64,000 bases of DNA from Dioscorea cayenensis subsp. rotundata (Eukaryota; Streptophyta; Magnoliopsida; Dioscoreales; Dioscoreaceae), in NCBI RefSeq assembly GCF_009730915.1, contig NC_052475.1:21572285-21636284 (forward strand), in the 5' to 3' direction. Positions 14,189-25,751 of the stretch are shown piece after piece. The notes beneath the pieces are model-generated. The model was not told where the DNA came from. It saw only the letters and a list, made by a program, of their open reading frames with translations, and ran no database searches. The translations under genes and the position numbers were made by a program. Positions within the stretch are counted from its first letter, which is position 1, and each line of letters begins with the position of its first letter.

Positions 14189-14380
14189 ACAATAGGACGA
14201 TAGCCAAAAAATCACCTCTCCTCAACACTAAATATAATCAATATCTTGATCATATATAGCAAGTGCACTCATGCTTGAAATTTTATAATATGTTAATTTA
14301 GTTGTATAAAATTAAACATTTATGTTCTAATTTTTAAAACATAACTAACGAAGTTTGATTTATATAATTTAAGGATCAGA
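9033..14380. other. Gene-poor AT-rich intergenic stretch
   Basis: No gene is recognised on either strand. Microsatellites include (ATA)n at about 9377-9408, (TAT)n at 10184-10216, (TA)n at 10393-10414, 10709-10727 and 11348-11373, (TAA)n at 11575-11612, (AG)n at 12364-12391, (ATT)n at 12695-12730 and (TA)n at 14158-14187. Open frames of 60-90 codons here mostly translate these repeats (poly-Asn, poly-Leu, Ile-Tyr runs). Confidence 0.7.
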
Positions 14381-14387
14381 TCAACCA

Positions 14388-14702
14388 TTGGATAGCCCAA
14401 TGGTAAGACACTTGAGTGCAAGAGGGAGGGCAAGGGTTTAAATCCCTCCCCAGCAGTACTGTTCATGTATTATTCATGCATTGTACACTTGGGCCAAGTA
14501 CTATTCCTATACTATTCATGGCCTGGGTGTGGGTCCCTTATGGGATAAACAGTGGTTTCACCCTTCCGGATTACAGGACAGGGGGATTTTTCTAGGAAGT
14601 TTGTAAGGTATGGTAATTGGTGTATCTTTGTATCTATCTGTTTCTTTGGCAATCCCTTAAATGGGGGGTAATTGTCACCTATTATAAATAAATAAAAAAA
14701 AA
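14388..14702 (+). mobile_element. tRNA-derived SINE
   Basis: An RNA polymerase III promoter layout is visible: an A-box-like TAGCCCAATGG at 14393-14403 and a B-box-like GGGTTTAAATCCC at 14434-14446, spaced as in a tRNA-derived head. A body of about 240 bases without coding follows, ending in an A-rich tail (AAATAAATAAAAAAAAA) up to 14702. This is the standard anatomy of a plant SINE, which relies on a LINE for reverse transcription. Flanking target duplications are not clear. The head does not fold into a plausible full tRNA, so it is not called as a tRNA gene. Confidence 0.7.
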
Positions 14703-14819
14703 TTCTTTTGTCCTCATTTGCTTCCAACCAAGAAAAATAATCTCTCTCAATCTAAAAGGCTTTTTCAATCAATTTTACAAAATAAAATTAATAACTATAT
14801 TACTTAAAGTGATTATATG

Positions 14820-14820
14820 C

Positions 14821-14873
<53 letters not shown>
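14820..14873. repeat. Compound (TA)n(GA)n microsatellite
   Basis: An (AT)n tract of about 22 bases is followed directly by (GA)n of about 32 bases. Confidence 0.9.
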
Positions 14874-14877
<4 letters not shown>

Positions 14878-15240
14878 AATAACAAAGCACATACATAACA
14901 AAAACACAATATTAATTCACATCGTTTGACCAATTTAATTGAAATTTATGAATTTATATATATATATATATATATAAAAACATAGTTTTACACTATAGAA
15001 ATTTTGAGGTCGTAAAATATACTTCAAAATTTTAACTTATAACCAAGACACCCTACCCAAATAGTAGAACCTATAAAAATTAAAGAAATAGATCCTAATG
15101 GACTTGCCTCTCAAAATCTAAATTTATAATCAATCAAAAAATTAACTTACCTATTGTTGGTCATGAGACCAAATGGACCTCTGTGACTCTTGCGTTTTGA
15201 TGAGTCTATTGCTAGTTCAAGGCATCTTTTGTATGAGCTA

Positions 15241-15384
15241 ATATTGCCTGGTTCCAAAATCAGAATATTTCTTGATTTTGACCTATTAAAATTTGACATG
15301 TGTCTTCAGGAAAAAAATTAATGACACATGTCAGATTGTCATAGGCCAGAACCAGAAAATACTTGGTTATGGAATCAGGTAATA
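15241..15384. mobile_element. Fold-back MITE-like element
   Basis: The left arm (15241-15306) and the reverse complement of the right arm (15320-15384) match over about 65 bases with scattered mismatches. Both carry an ATATTRCCTGRTTCC start and a TGACATGTGTC inner end, around a short loop. The whole unit is about 144 bp and would fold into one long hairpin, typical of a MITE. Weaker similarity may extend the arms outward by 20-40 bp. No convincing target duplication is seen, so the superfamily is open. Confidence 0.6.
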
Positions 15385-16366
15385 TGAACTCCCCTTTGTA
15401 TTCACTACAACCTCGAGCTATTGTTATTGTTGTTGTTGTTGTCACTTGAGTTTATATTGGAAACATATAATAAATTAATTATTAAATAATAAATCAGAAA
15501 AAATTTTCAAATAATTTATAATTAAAGAAATCTTTATTAAAAATGAATATATACATTGTCACAAAAATATTTCAGATTTTGCATCTGTTTACAAGATGAA
15601 CTTATGGATATACTTCATTATAGAATATCATTCGTTTTATTCTCTCATCAATAAGTTCCATATATAACAATAGATAAACAAGTATAATTTTGCATTTAAT
15701 CAAAAGTTTGGTTATCATTTATTTTCATGATTCTAGAAATTATAGTAACCAAGGAAAATGTCATCAAGATATAGTCTTATTAAATCATTAAATTGCAGGT
15801 CACATCCTAAAATTTCTACTAAGAGCCATACTCATACAATTGAGTTAAAATTCTTCTATATCCGATGAGCTTATAAACAAGTTATAATAGTATATTCTTT
15901 TGCTAAAATTTTACGAAGATATATACATAAATGAGATTAAAAGTTTATTTTACCCTTTCTGCAAACAACAAATAACTTTTTACCTGCGAGGTTATACAAA
16001 CAAAAATATTTTGTTAATGTGAAAATACTTATTAGTAATTTATAAAAAATTGCACACACATTTCCTTAAAACAAATAATTTTTCACTTTAGAGATTATAC
16101 ATACAAATGAATTATTGTTAATATGAAAATACTAGTAATTAATGAAAAGTTATATATATATATATGTGTGTGTGTGTGAAATTTTTAAATACTTTATACA
16201 TATTTATATACAACCAAATTTTTTATAAAATATTTTAAAGATATACCATATAGAGATGATATAGTGAATAAAGTCTAGATTAATATAAAAACCCATATAG
16301 GCTATAAGTATGCTAAAACCAGGAAAAGATTATGTCAAGGAGCAAGTGTCAACTATACAACCTTTT
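15385..16366. other. Upstream region of the GARP gene
   Basis: AT-rich sequence without a recognisable gene. It forms the distal promoter of the gene at 16.7 kb. A short (TA)n(TG)n tract lies near 16149-16179. Confidence 0.5.
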
Positions 16367-16368
16367 GG

Positions 16369-16378
16369 TATATATTTA
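16369..16378 (+). promoter_or_regulatory. Putative TATA box of the GARP gene
   Basis: TATATATTTA lies about 330 bp upstream of the main ATG and is followed 20-40 bp later by a C- and A-rich stretch (ccaccctcccc, cacaca) and then a long CT-rich leader, as in many plant promoters. Transcription would start near 16400. This is inference from position and composition; other TA-rich runs nearby could serve instead. Confidence 0.45.
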
Positions 16379-16470
16379 TCTCCTTCCCACCCTCCCCAAA
16401 AACACACAGTATTCTTTGCTCCCACCACCACACAAAGGAGAAGAGGAATTAAACTAAACTAAGCCAGTCA

Positions 16471-16677
16471 ATGTAGGGAATGCTTGTTCATGTCTTCTTC
16501 CATATTTTATTCTTGTTTTCATATCATTTTCTTATTATTTTTTCCACCATCTCTGCTTCTACCTCCAAAATAATATTACTATTATTGTTCTCACAGTCTT
16601 CTCTCTTCCTCCTCTCTTCCTTCTCTCTTCTAGCAACTTCCCAATCTTCATTATTATCTCACATCTCTCTTAATTAA
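16471..16677 (+). promoter_or_regulatory. Upstream AUGs in the CT-rich leader of the GARP gene
   Basis: Three AUGs precede the main start. The first is a minimal AUG-UAG (16471-16476). The second opens a 65-codon frame (16480-16677, hydrophobic, Leu/Ser/Phe-rich) that stops 22 bases before the main ATG. The third (16490) opens a 27-codon frame. If retained in the mRNA they should lower translation of the main frame. A caveat: a GT at 16473 and a good acceptor-like TTTTCATCCCTATAG ending at 16692 could bound a 5'-UTR intron that would remove the second and third, so the effect may depend on splicing. Confidence 0.4.
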
Positions 16678-16699
16678 TTTTCATCCCTATAGGAATACT

Positions 16700-18763
16700 A
16701 TGCCAGACAAAAAGGAAGATGTGAAGGGTGAGATCATGGAAGGGGAGAAGGGGAAGGAGGTCTTGGAAGTATTGGAGGATGAGGAGAAAAGTGAAAGGAG
16801 TGTTAGTAGTAGCTGTGTTCCGTTGAAGAGAAAAAGATCTCCCCAGCCGGTGTTGGACCTTAATGAAGAAGTAGCCATGGATGTAAGTGATGACGGTGAT
16901 GAGGAGGAGGAGGAGGATGATGATGATGATGAAGATGTTGAAGATAAAGAGTTAGCTAATGATGAAGATGGTGGAAGCACGACGGAAGTGGCAGCCGGAG
17001 GAAGTTCGAGCAACAATAGTAGTACTAATAACAATAGCAGTGGTGGAAAGAGAGACGGTAACAGTGACCGTGCTCCGTCGGTTAGGCAGTACGTTCGGTC
17101 TAAGCTTCCTAGACTTCGGTGGACTCCTGATCTCCATCTCTCCTTTGTTCATGCTGTTGAACGTTTAGGAGGACAAGAGAGTAAAGTCTTTGATAATTCT
17201 TTCTTCTTTTTTTACTATGTTTTGAGGATTGGTGATGGTTTTTGTTTTTTTAAGTTTGATTGCTTGATCTTTATGACTTTCTTTATGGTTGACATTGATG
17301 GTGTAGGAGCAACTCCAAAGTTGGTTCTTCAGATGATGAATGTGAGGGGGCTCAGCATTGCTCATGTAAAGAGTCATTTACAGGTAAGAGAGAACAAAAA
17401 TAAAGAAAAAAAGAAAAAAGAAAAGAAAAGGTTCTTTATTTTGCTGTCTTAATTATTTGCATACATCTATCTCAACTTGTTTGAAAACAAAGTTTCATTG
17501 ATTTTTCATCCTTTCATTTTGTTGATCAGATGTATAGAAGCAAGAAACTCGATGATTCACGACAAGAGAAATCCATTCTCTCATCTGCAGGTTAGTTCTA
17601 TGACTTCAATTTGTCTTTTTTAGTTTGAAAGATAGAAGATTAACTCATTATATGGATTCAGTACTTAAAAAGCAGATCATTTTTTGCAGTTTTCTCACCT
17701 ATGGAAATGCATATGAGAAGAGGAGATCGAATTCCGGAGATGTTTTACCATAGAACATCAGCTCACCAACCTTTCAGAATGGAAAATGGAGGCAATCTCT
17801 TCCAAACAAGAAACATTCATGAATCATATAGTACCCTTCTTCATCGTCGACAACCTCAACAAGACTTCGATACAAAGAACTCCTTCAGGTACAATACATA
17901 TATACAAATATACCATTAGAACAAAGCAGAAACCCTAAAAAGAACCGAAACCCTAATTTCCTTTTCGACTTCTGCACGCTGATCTTCACTACACCTCTTA
18001 GCAGACAACAAGAATGGGCATTCAACCAGCAACAAGCGGCAGAAAGAATTCGATCACTGAACAGTCAAGGCCCTGCAAGAGGCTTGATCCATGACATGAT
18101 GTATAGGAAAGAAGGCAAACCATTAACATCTCATCTTTTCGATGTGAGGGATGCCATAACCGGAAACAACACAATACAACCTCATCAACTACTTGAAGAA
18201 AAATGGCGATCTCTTGGCATGTCACCTACCAACCAAGACATGGATAGGAAGAACATTTCATCACTAGATTGGATTGGCAGCAGTTCAACTCCACTCTCCA
18301 TGCCTGATTCTTCATTCACATTGAACCATAAACCATTCTCCTATTCCTACTTGCATGATTCTATGAACATTAAAGACAACTTCCAGGTATATATATATAT
18401 ATATTTATAATGTTTATTTCTTGCAGATTAACACTGAAATTTCAGCATTGAATGATAAATGGGTTATTTAATTGTCTGTAGTTACAAGAACGTGCAACAA
18501 TTGAGATGAAGAGTAGTAGTAGTACTACTACGCCAAACTTGAAGCTCAGTTTGAGTAATAGTGACTGGACAAGTGAAAGAGCAAATGAGAAAAAAGATAG
18601 TGATATTAATGTTGGAGTTGAAAAAGAAGAAGATGAAGAAGATGAGAGTGTGCTCTCACTCTCTCTTTCTCCGCCGACAATGTCATCGGAACAAAAGAAG
18701 AAGAAGGCCGCTCTGGGACTGAGTACTTTGGATCTGACCATGTCCATCAAGGCATTGGAGTGA
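16700..18763 (+). CDS. GARP/G2-like MYB-type transcription factor with EAR motifs (MOF1-like)
   Basis: Six exons join in frame to 493 codons plus stop: 16700-17180, 17307-17383, 17530-17590, 17690-17888, 18005-18386, 18482-18763; every intron is GT...AG. The N-terminus is acidic (an E/D run near residues 73-90). The single GARP DNA-binding domain spans residues 136-194: LRWTPDLHLSFVHAVERLGG, ERATPKLVLQMM and SIAHVKSHLQMYRSKK, split by two introns at the places usual for the family. Three EAR-type repression motifs are present: LDLNE (52-56), LKLSL (420-424) and LSLSL (458-462). The C-terminus ends in a conserved-looking STLDLTMSIKALE. This matches the group of plant MYB-like proteins including rice MOF1, nuclear repressors that recruit TOPLESS-type corepressors. 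DNA target and pathway are not visible here. An alternative name in databases would be putative Myb family transcription factor. Confidence 0.92.
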
Positions 18764-19690
18764 GATCTTTCAAGTACTTGTTTCAAGGCCTTTCTAGAGC
18801 AAACATAGATAGATATATATGTATGTGCTAGCTCCTCATGAAATAAGAGTTCTTCCTTGTGGTTCCCTTGAGGCCATAGTTCATTCATTTTTAATTAGTT
18901 CAACTAGTGAACAGGAATTTTCTTGAAGTTTAATTATATATCTTTGGAAATCAAGCTAGTTTGTGACCATATATTATATATGAAGATAGTGATTAATTTA
19001 GTCCAACTTTTTCATCTCTTTTCTTCAAAATGTTTGCATAATGTGTGTCTATATATATCAGAGTAGTAAATGCTTGCAAATTGTGATGTATTTACTTTCA
19101 TTTTTCTTCTTTAATAGTTCAGAGTTTAGCAATCATTTTTGTTTTTATTTATTTATTTTGGGATTGAAAGTAAATTGAGTAAATTGTTTTCAAGGTTAAT
19201 TAAAAGAAGATTGGATTTTTTTTCCTTATATTTATATATTCTACCATGTGATTGATATTTTTTATGTTCTTAATCTAATCTTTCATTTTGCATTCCTGAG
19301 TTGTAGAATCCTTACACACACACATATATATATAAATACATAAATTGTTGTTGCTGGGAAAATATATGGTTTTCCATAAGTGAATTTTCAATTAATTTTA
19401 TTTGGTGTAATTAACATATCAAACTCGTTCAATTTAATTTTCATAATTTTATTATGTATAAAAGTATTGTGATAAAAATTATTAATGAATTTAAATGAAC
19501 CAAAATTCGAAATCAATTGGATTTGCTATGTGCCTCTATATGTATATCTAAGCTGGATTTGCTATGTGCCTCTATATGTATATCTAAGCATGCAATTGCA
19601 AACAATGTTACAATATTTAAATTTGTTATAATTGTTTTATTAGAGATATATATTGATAAATTTTGAGTTAGTATTGTTTTTGGAAAACAC
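18764..19690. other. Downstream flank of the GARP gene
   Basis: 3' UTR and AT-rich spacer. Nothing coding is seen. Confidence 0.6.
19518..19589. repeat. Perfect 36-bp tandem duplication
   Basis: Two identical 36-base units (19518-19553, 19554-19589) starting tggatttgctatgtgcctct lie head to tail. Identity suggests a recent duplication. Confidence 0.95.
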
Positions 19691-22600
19691 TGTCATAAAA
19701 TTAATCTTACTATACATCGCAAGTGCATATACTAATCAAGTGATATAGTGTACAATGAGTGCAAGGTTGTTGATTTCACAAGGAACTAGGAAGTACTAAT
19801 ACTAACATTAATCTTACTATCTATCTTAAATAGATGAGTTAAATCTAAAAGAAATAACAAAACTAAAATCATACAAATAGCGAGGACAAGGTGAGGACAA
19901 ATCAAGCATGAAACGAGAGGATCAAGATGTAGATGTACCCTATGGCTATAATGAGGCACTAGGCAAGGTTGTTGCAAATGATTGCAAACTAATCATTAGA
20001 CCGAGAGAGAGTTCTTTATACATATATACTACCCCTTTTATCAAGGTGAGTAATAATTAATCCATGTGGCGCTGATGCAAACTACCCTATGACTGCAATA
20101 CACTCGGTGAACTCTTTATAGAGGTTAACATGGGTTCAAGTTGTATCTAATCCTTCTCCCGAAGCAATTGACCATAATCCCGTACAAAAGGAAAATTGGA
20201 ATCTCTTCCTAATTCTCATTTTCTACAATTGCATTAACAAACAAGAACCCTAATATCAAACTCACTTGGAAGAAACACAGGAATTGCCAAATCAACCCTC
20301 AAGTGACTTATCTAGGTAGACTTATGTCTCCTTTCAATTATGGCATATCTATATACTGTGGATCTCTTAATCGTTACTCACGCAAATCACGCAAGAAGTT
20401 CCCAGCTCTCGCAATGAGGGAACTTAAGACAATAAAGAATACACAATTGAATCTAAATCAAAATAATGTATTATAAAAGTCAATCAAAGATTGGAGTTCA
20501 CAACTAAGTCTGAAATGAATAACTGATAAGGATTAATGTCACCTATAAAACGCAAGTGCACATATCGATCAAGTAATATAGTGTGCTTAAAAGCAAGGTT
20601 GTAGATCTCACGAAGAACTAGAAAATACTAATATTAACGTTCGTCCTACTATCTAGCCTAAAGCAAGAGTCGGTGAACAAAGTCGAACAAAGGCAAGGAT
20701 GCTAAAGTAAACTAATGATGGAAACTGACAAAGGGTGAATCAAGCATGGGACAAAGGTGTCTGGGCATAGATTTCATCTAGGGTTATTAAGTCCAGGACA
20801 ATAGATGTATAATCTAGCAATCCAAATTGAACTGAGAGAGTTCCTAGATTATACTACCCTTTTTTTAAGGTAAATAGTAACTAATTCAGTACGGTGCTGA
20901 TACAGACAACCTATGACCACATTGCACTCTATGAACTCTTACAATAATAAACAAGCATTCAAAATGTAAAAAATCCTTCTTTTGAAGTAATTGCCCTAAT
21001 CCCATACAAAGTAGAAATGAGATCTCTCTTTAAAACTACTCCCTACAATTGCAAAGAGGGTGAAATTACTTGTCAATTCACTCGGAAGGATTGTGGAAGG
21101 AGAACTCTGGACTCCAAAGTATATTATCTCTAGGCTTACTCACAATCCCTTTCAATCGTGGCTTGCCTATACTAGGTGGGTCGATCTCTCGACTAGTCAC
21201 ACAAACACATCAAACATGAATCTAGGGCTCTCATCTTAATAGTATTCAAGACAATAGAACACGTAATTGAATTCAATAATAAAGGATTATAATTAGAAAT
21301 TAATGTAAAAGCATGAAAGATCCACAACCAGAGTCAATAAAATCATAAACCCTAGAGTTCTTCTATGCCCAAACACCATGAAAATTAGTTCTTCATTAAT
21401 GGAGAACAACAATACAATCCAATTGAAATAAAATATATAAATAGAATAATAAAACTCCCTCAAAGCTCGCAATCTCCTTAGATGGATGAAGTTCTTCGAA
21501 GATTCCTCGATATCACCACTGAGATCTCTCCATGAATGGCTGTCTTAAAACTTTGAACCTTCATCTAGTATCTCCCTTTTGCTTTCTTCCCCTGAAGGAG
21601 ATGTGCAAGAGAAACCTTCCAAATCGCAGCCCAAAGGGAGGCCAAAGATCTAGTAGAGAAAAAAAATCCCCCCAAAGCCCTAGTTTCTAGGTTTTCATAA
21701 CTCAAAAATTTGGGGGTTTCTTATGATCGTAAAAGGTCCTTATGACCCGATGCTTATGGATGTATAACAGTACCCATAATAGCGCCCTTAATCTTCTCTG
21801 GTTGGGTGTTATGCCCGTAACAGTGCCGTAATAGTGAATTACTACAATATTGTGAATATTGTACTACTATAGTACTCACCCGTAATAGTACCGGAAAGCC
21901 CGACCGTGATTCACTCTGAAAACTATGTTCTTCTTCCGAAATTGGCTCAAATTATCTCAAACTTGTTCCTTTTGATTTATATGTCTTCATTGTAGTCTGA
22001 ATATAAAATAGAAGCGAATTAAGCATCAAATCCAATCATATATTCAGCAATTACATGCAAAGTGCTATAAATAATAATAATAGTCAATACATTTATTCAA
22101 GCACTTATCAAGAACAATTATACAATCTAAGAAAAGTGATGAAAATTAATGGAAACTATTCAAAACTTCCTCGAGCTTCCTCTTCTCAGATTAATGAAAA
22201 ATTACCATGGAACTTCCACAAACATTGCCGAGAATACTTGATAGCTTCCTTGGCACGCGTTCTTGATGCTTAATTAATGAGGCTTGAATCCTACTCCTAT
22301 TGATGGAGAAAACTTCCTAGAAGTCTTCTTCTCTCTTCCTTTCGCCTAACCGCCAAAAGATACCCCCAAAGCCCTCAATGAATCCATTTATGCCACTTCA
22401 CTTAAGGGTCATATATGAGCGTAAGAGTAAGGTCATATGGACCTGGAGATGAAGAGTCGCGAGATTTACGAGCAACTTATGGTCGTAATCATCTTCTATT
22501 TGGGTGTTATATATGGTCCAAGTTACGAGAGTAAGCCCTGGACAGTAAGCTCTTCTGCGAGTGCTTGTGACCTTCCTTATGGGCGTAAAGCGTTGCTCAT

Positions 22601-22990
22601 GCACTCTTCTGCCTGATCCATATGGCCTAACTTACGGGCATAAGCCTCTTCCGTAATGTTTTTGTCTGGCCCTTATGCTCCAGCTTACGGAGTAAGCCTG
22701 CCCGGAAGCTTTTATGTCTATCACTTACGACTGTACGTAATGGCAAACTTAAGTGGCCATAAAGTGTTTCGATTGACTTGTTCTCCTTATCCTGATGTTG
22801 AGGAAGCCTCTTCACTATCGAATGGCTCTATAATTGCTTCATTTAGCTCCCTCATGCTCTTTCTGCTCTGTTATTGCCCTTAATTTGTGATAAAAAACAA
22901 ATTAACTACCGTTTTCTAAAACAAACATCGATTGGCATGCCAATTGAACGTGAATATGATTAAAACAAATATATGCTCACACACTTATCA
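19691..22990. mobile_element. Non-coding TG...CA element, copy B (split host of a nested copy)
   Basis: Left part 19691-20523 and right part 22111-22990 together align with the full length of the elements at 7332-9032 and 20524-22110, so they are halves of one element of about 1.7 kb interrupted by the nested copy. The left end TGTCATAAAATTAATCTTAC is collinear with the nested copy's start; the right end is ACACACTTATCA at 22990. The right half holds many cttacgg/cgtaag palindromic words. No coding capacity is seen. It is most simply a solo LTR or a non-autonomous LTR-type element. Confidence 0.65.
20524..22110. mobile_element. Non-coding TG...CA element, copy C, nested inside copy B
   Basis: A 1587-bp unit beginning TGATAAGG and ending GCACTTATCA, so its termini form a 7-bp inverted repeat TGATAAG/CTTATCA. 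The flanking pentamers are ATAAC (20519-20523) and AGAAC (22111-22115), one mismatch apart, as expected for a decayed 5-bp target duplication. The interior matches copy A block by block. Because it interrupts copy B, it inserted later. No polyprotein or long frame is present. Confidence 0.7.
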
Positions 22991-23064
22991 ATCATTTTGT
23001 ATGTTGATTACTTTAGTGAATAAACCATTGGAACAACTAAATTAAACAACTCCATTTAATTAGG

Positions 23065-23423
23065 TTTTTTTTTATGAAGTGGATGAACCACAAATTTATT
23101 AAAAGGAGAAAAATAAATATAAAAAAGCAAACATATACTAAATCCACTGGGTGTAGAAGCTAACAAACAGAATGAAAGGAAAGCAAAACTACAGATAATG
23201 CAACAACAATTAATACAAAGATGAACAACAAATAAAAGAGCATGACAAGACAAGAACTCCTGTAGTCAAAAGGCTCTCCTATCCCAGCGTATCCAATAAG
23301 CCTGGACTACATATCACCTATCAGGTCTGGCATTTGTGTGTCAAGGTCTCGCGTATCCTCGCATGTAGCAATCCTTGAGAATTGTATAGTACCCTTCTCA
23401 CCTCTTTTGTTGAGTGCTTCAAC
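23065..23423 (-). mobile_element. 3' end of a LINE-like retroelement
   Basis: Read on the minus strand this ends in ...CTTTTAATAAATTTGTGGTTCATCCACTTCAT followed by a run of A (a T run at 23066-23073 on the plus strand), the usual look of a plant LINE 3' UTR with poly-A tail. The heptamer TTAATTA flanks it at 23056-23062 and 23424-23430, a candidate target duplication. No reverse transcriptase is included, so it is a 5'-truncated copy or a LINE-mobilised non-coding sequence. Confidence 0.45.
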
Positions 23424-23430
23424 TTAATTA

Positions 23431-25293
23431 TATGCTCATTAATAATTAATGATTAATCTAGTAAACCAAGAATATTCATGGAATAACACATTGTTTTAAG
23501 GAAAGTATTTTCTATCATTATAGATCCAAGATGGTATGCCTCAGAATTTAAAGTTGAGAATGAAAAATTAATTATTTTGTCTAACACACAAATATATATA
23601 TATATATATATCGATTCTCAATATATTATTTAAATTTGGTAGGATAAATGGTGCTCAACAATGCATTTAGTTTTGCCATAAGTTTATAGAAATATATTAT
23701 TTTTACAATTGAATTGATTGAAGTGAAACTATTATTAGATAAAAAATTAAGTAGACAAACTAATTAAATGGAATAGGCTTAATTGTTAGATCTCCTAGCA
23801 AAAGCAATCACAAAGCATATTTGGCTTGCAAAATGAATTTTTAATTGCAAAGTTTTATCTTCTAATCAGTGATTTCGAATATCAGTTTTATATTTCTCTT
23901 TTGGATGAATGCAACGTTACAAAGCAAAAAGCATGCAATACTTGATAATAAAACTTAAAATAAATAGCAAACAACACTTAACATACACTATCTTTCTATT
24001 AATAGCGAGATTCATGAAAAAAAAAACTTAAATAGCATGTTGTTTTAAGGACTCTTTAAATAATATATTTTATACAAATATTTATGAACATCTCTTGTTA
24101 AGTAAATGCAATATATGAATGAATTATATCCATCTAATACTATAAGAAAATTACAATCTAAAATAATTAGAAAGCCATATATGTAGTTGCAATTAGTCAA
24201 GTTACTTTAAAGACTATTGGATCATTTGAGATTACTTATGCCCGGAAATTACAACAAAGCATACAAAATTATATATTAATAAAGTTTTATTATCTTTTTA
24301 GGCCACCTACCTTTTATGATTCGATATATATATATATATACAATTGCAATTAATATCTACGATTAAAAGTCAACTGAAGTTGTTCTAAATTGTTTAGAGC
24401 TTAATCAAACATAACATTCAACATATATAAAGTCATTTTGATCCTTATTCTTTGACATGTTAAACATTGTCGTGTCATCTATGAACTTTCAAAATGCTCA
24501 ATCAATATATTCAGAAAACATATAATTATAAAATATTAATCTAGTAAAATCTATTTTTTTATGCCCATATTTTCTAAGTTTGTAAAACAACTCAATAAAT
24601 ATTAATGTGGTAAAATGTGATGACCTTCCAAATTTTACTTTCAATTGAAGAAAATTAATAAAAGAATCATGTGATTTGAAACTTTGAATTATAATTAACA
24701 TGATGTTGATATTAAACATTTTGGAAGTACATAAATAAAATTCATTCAACTTATCTTTTATTGAAGATTAAAAAAAAAAAACTTATCTTTTATTGGGCCT
24801 CAGAAAGCCCATAAAGCTTGGGTTGTACATGGGCCTTCGTTTTTGAACAGGTTCAGACTTATTGGCTTAGGCTCATCACTCCAACCCATCTCGTTGAATG
24901 GCTTTTTTGGTAATTTTGCTTCTAATAATTTTGGCGGTTAATTATATGAAAATAATGAAAATTATGAATATAGATTATACAAGGTAACAAGAGTTATTTC
25001 CACATAATAAATGAATAATAAAAGATGCTTTTATAAAATAAAGAAGGAAAATATTTTGAAACTCATAATAATCATACTTAGAAAGCTCTTTCTTTAGTTA
25101 TTAATATATTAGGGTTTATATTAAATTAAAAAAAAGAGTTTGGTGATCATTTTCTTCATTGCTTTACTCCAGAGTTTGTCTTTGCTTAAGGTCTTTATCT
25201 TGAAGATATGGTTAATATATATCATGTAAGTTTGGTATGTTTGTTTAATAAAATGAAATGCCAAATATTATTTCATTAATTAATATATATATG
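23431..25293. other. AT-rich intergenic stretch
   Basis: No gene is recognised. (TA)n tracts occur near 23591 and 24326. A GC-richer patch at about 24795-24905 has no coding similarity I can recognise. Confidence 0.6.
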
Positions 25294-25751
25294 TAGGGAC
25301 GGAACGAGAAATTTTTTTTAGGGGGACCAAAATTTTTTTCAAAGGGAGATATTTTTTTTTTTAGAGGTCAAGTAAAAATTGAATGAAGAAAATATTATAT
25401 TTTTATAAATATTTTTCTAAAACTATACTTTTTTAAATAGCATATATATTAATTTTTCAAAAATCAAGTTGTCATACAACAAATTTTTTTAAACAATTGT
25501 TAATATATAATCAATTTATTAAAAATCAAAAGACTAAACAATAAAATTTATAAATATGTTAGTCTAAAACTATAATATTTTTAGACTATATATACTACTT
25601 TGTAAAAAAAAAAACAACTCATCAAACAATAGATTTTTGTCCCAAAAAAAAACTATATAAATCAATTTGTAAAATATTAAAGAGCCAAACAATAAAATTT
25701 CACAAAAATTTTTTCTGAAAATATTATTTTTTATATTATATACATTAATTT

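Noticed and set aside
14388..14460. Possible tRNA gene
   Set aside because: A- and B-box-like sequences are present but no cloverleaf with a plausible anticodon stem; the downstream body and A-rich tail fit a SINE.
16687..17034. 115-codon minus-strand frame
   Set aside because: Poly-Ser/Leu shadow of the acidic and Ser-rich first exon of the GARP gene.
18442..18888. 148-codon minus-strand frame
   Set aside because: Antisense shadow of the last exon of the GARP gene; Ser/Phe/Leu runs mirror its Glu/Lys-rich sequence.
22398..22883. Several 60-75 codon frames on both strands
   Set aside because: They fall inside the non-coding TG...CA element and are not conserved in the other two copies.
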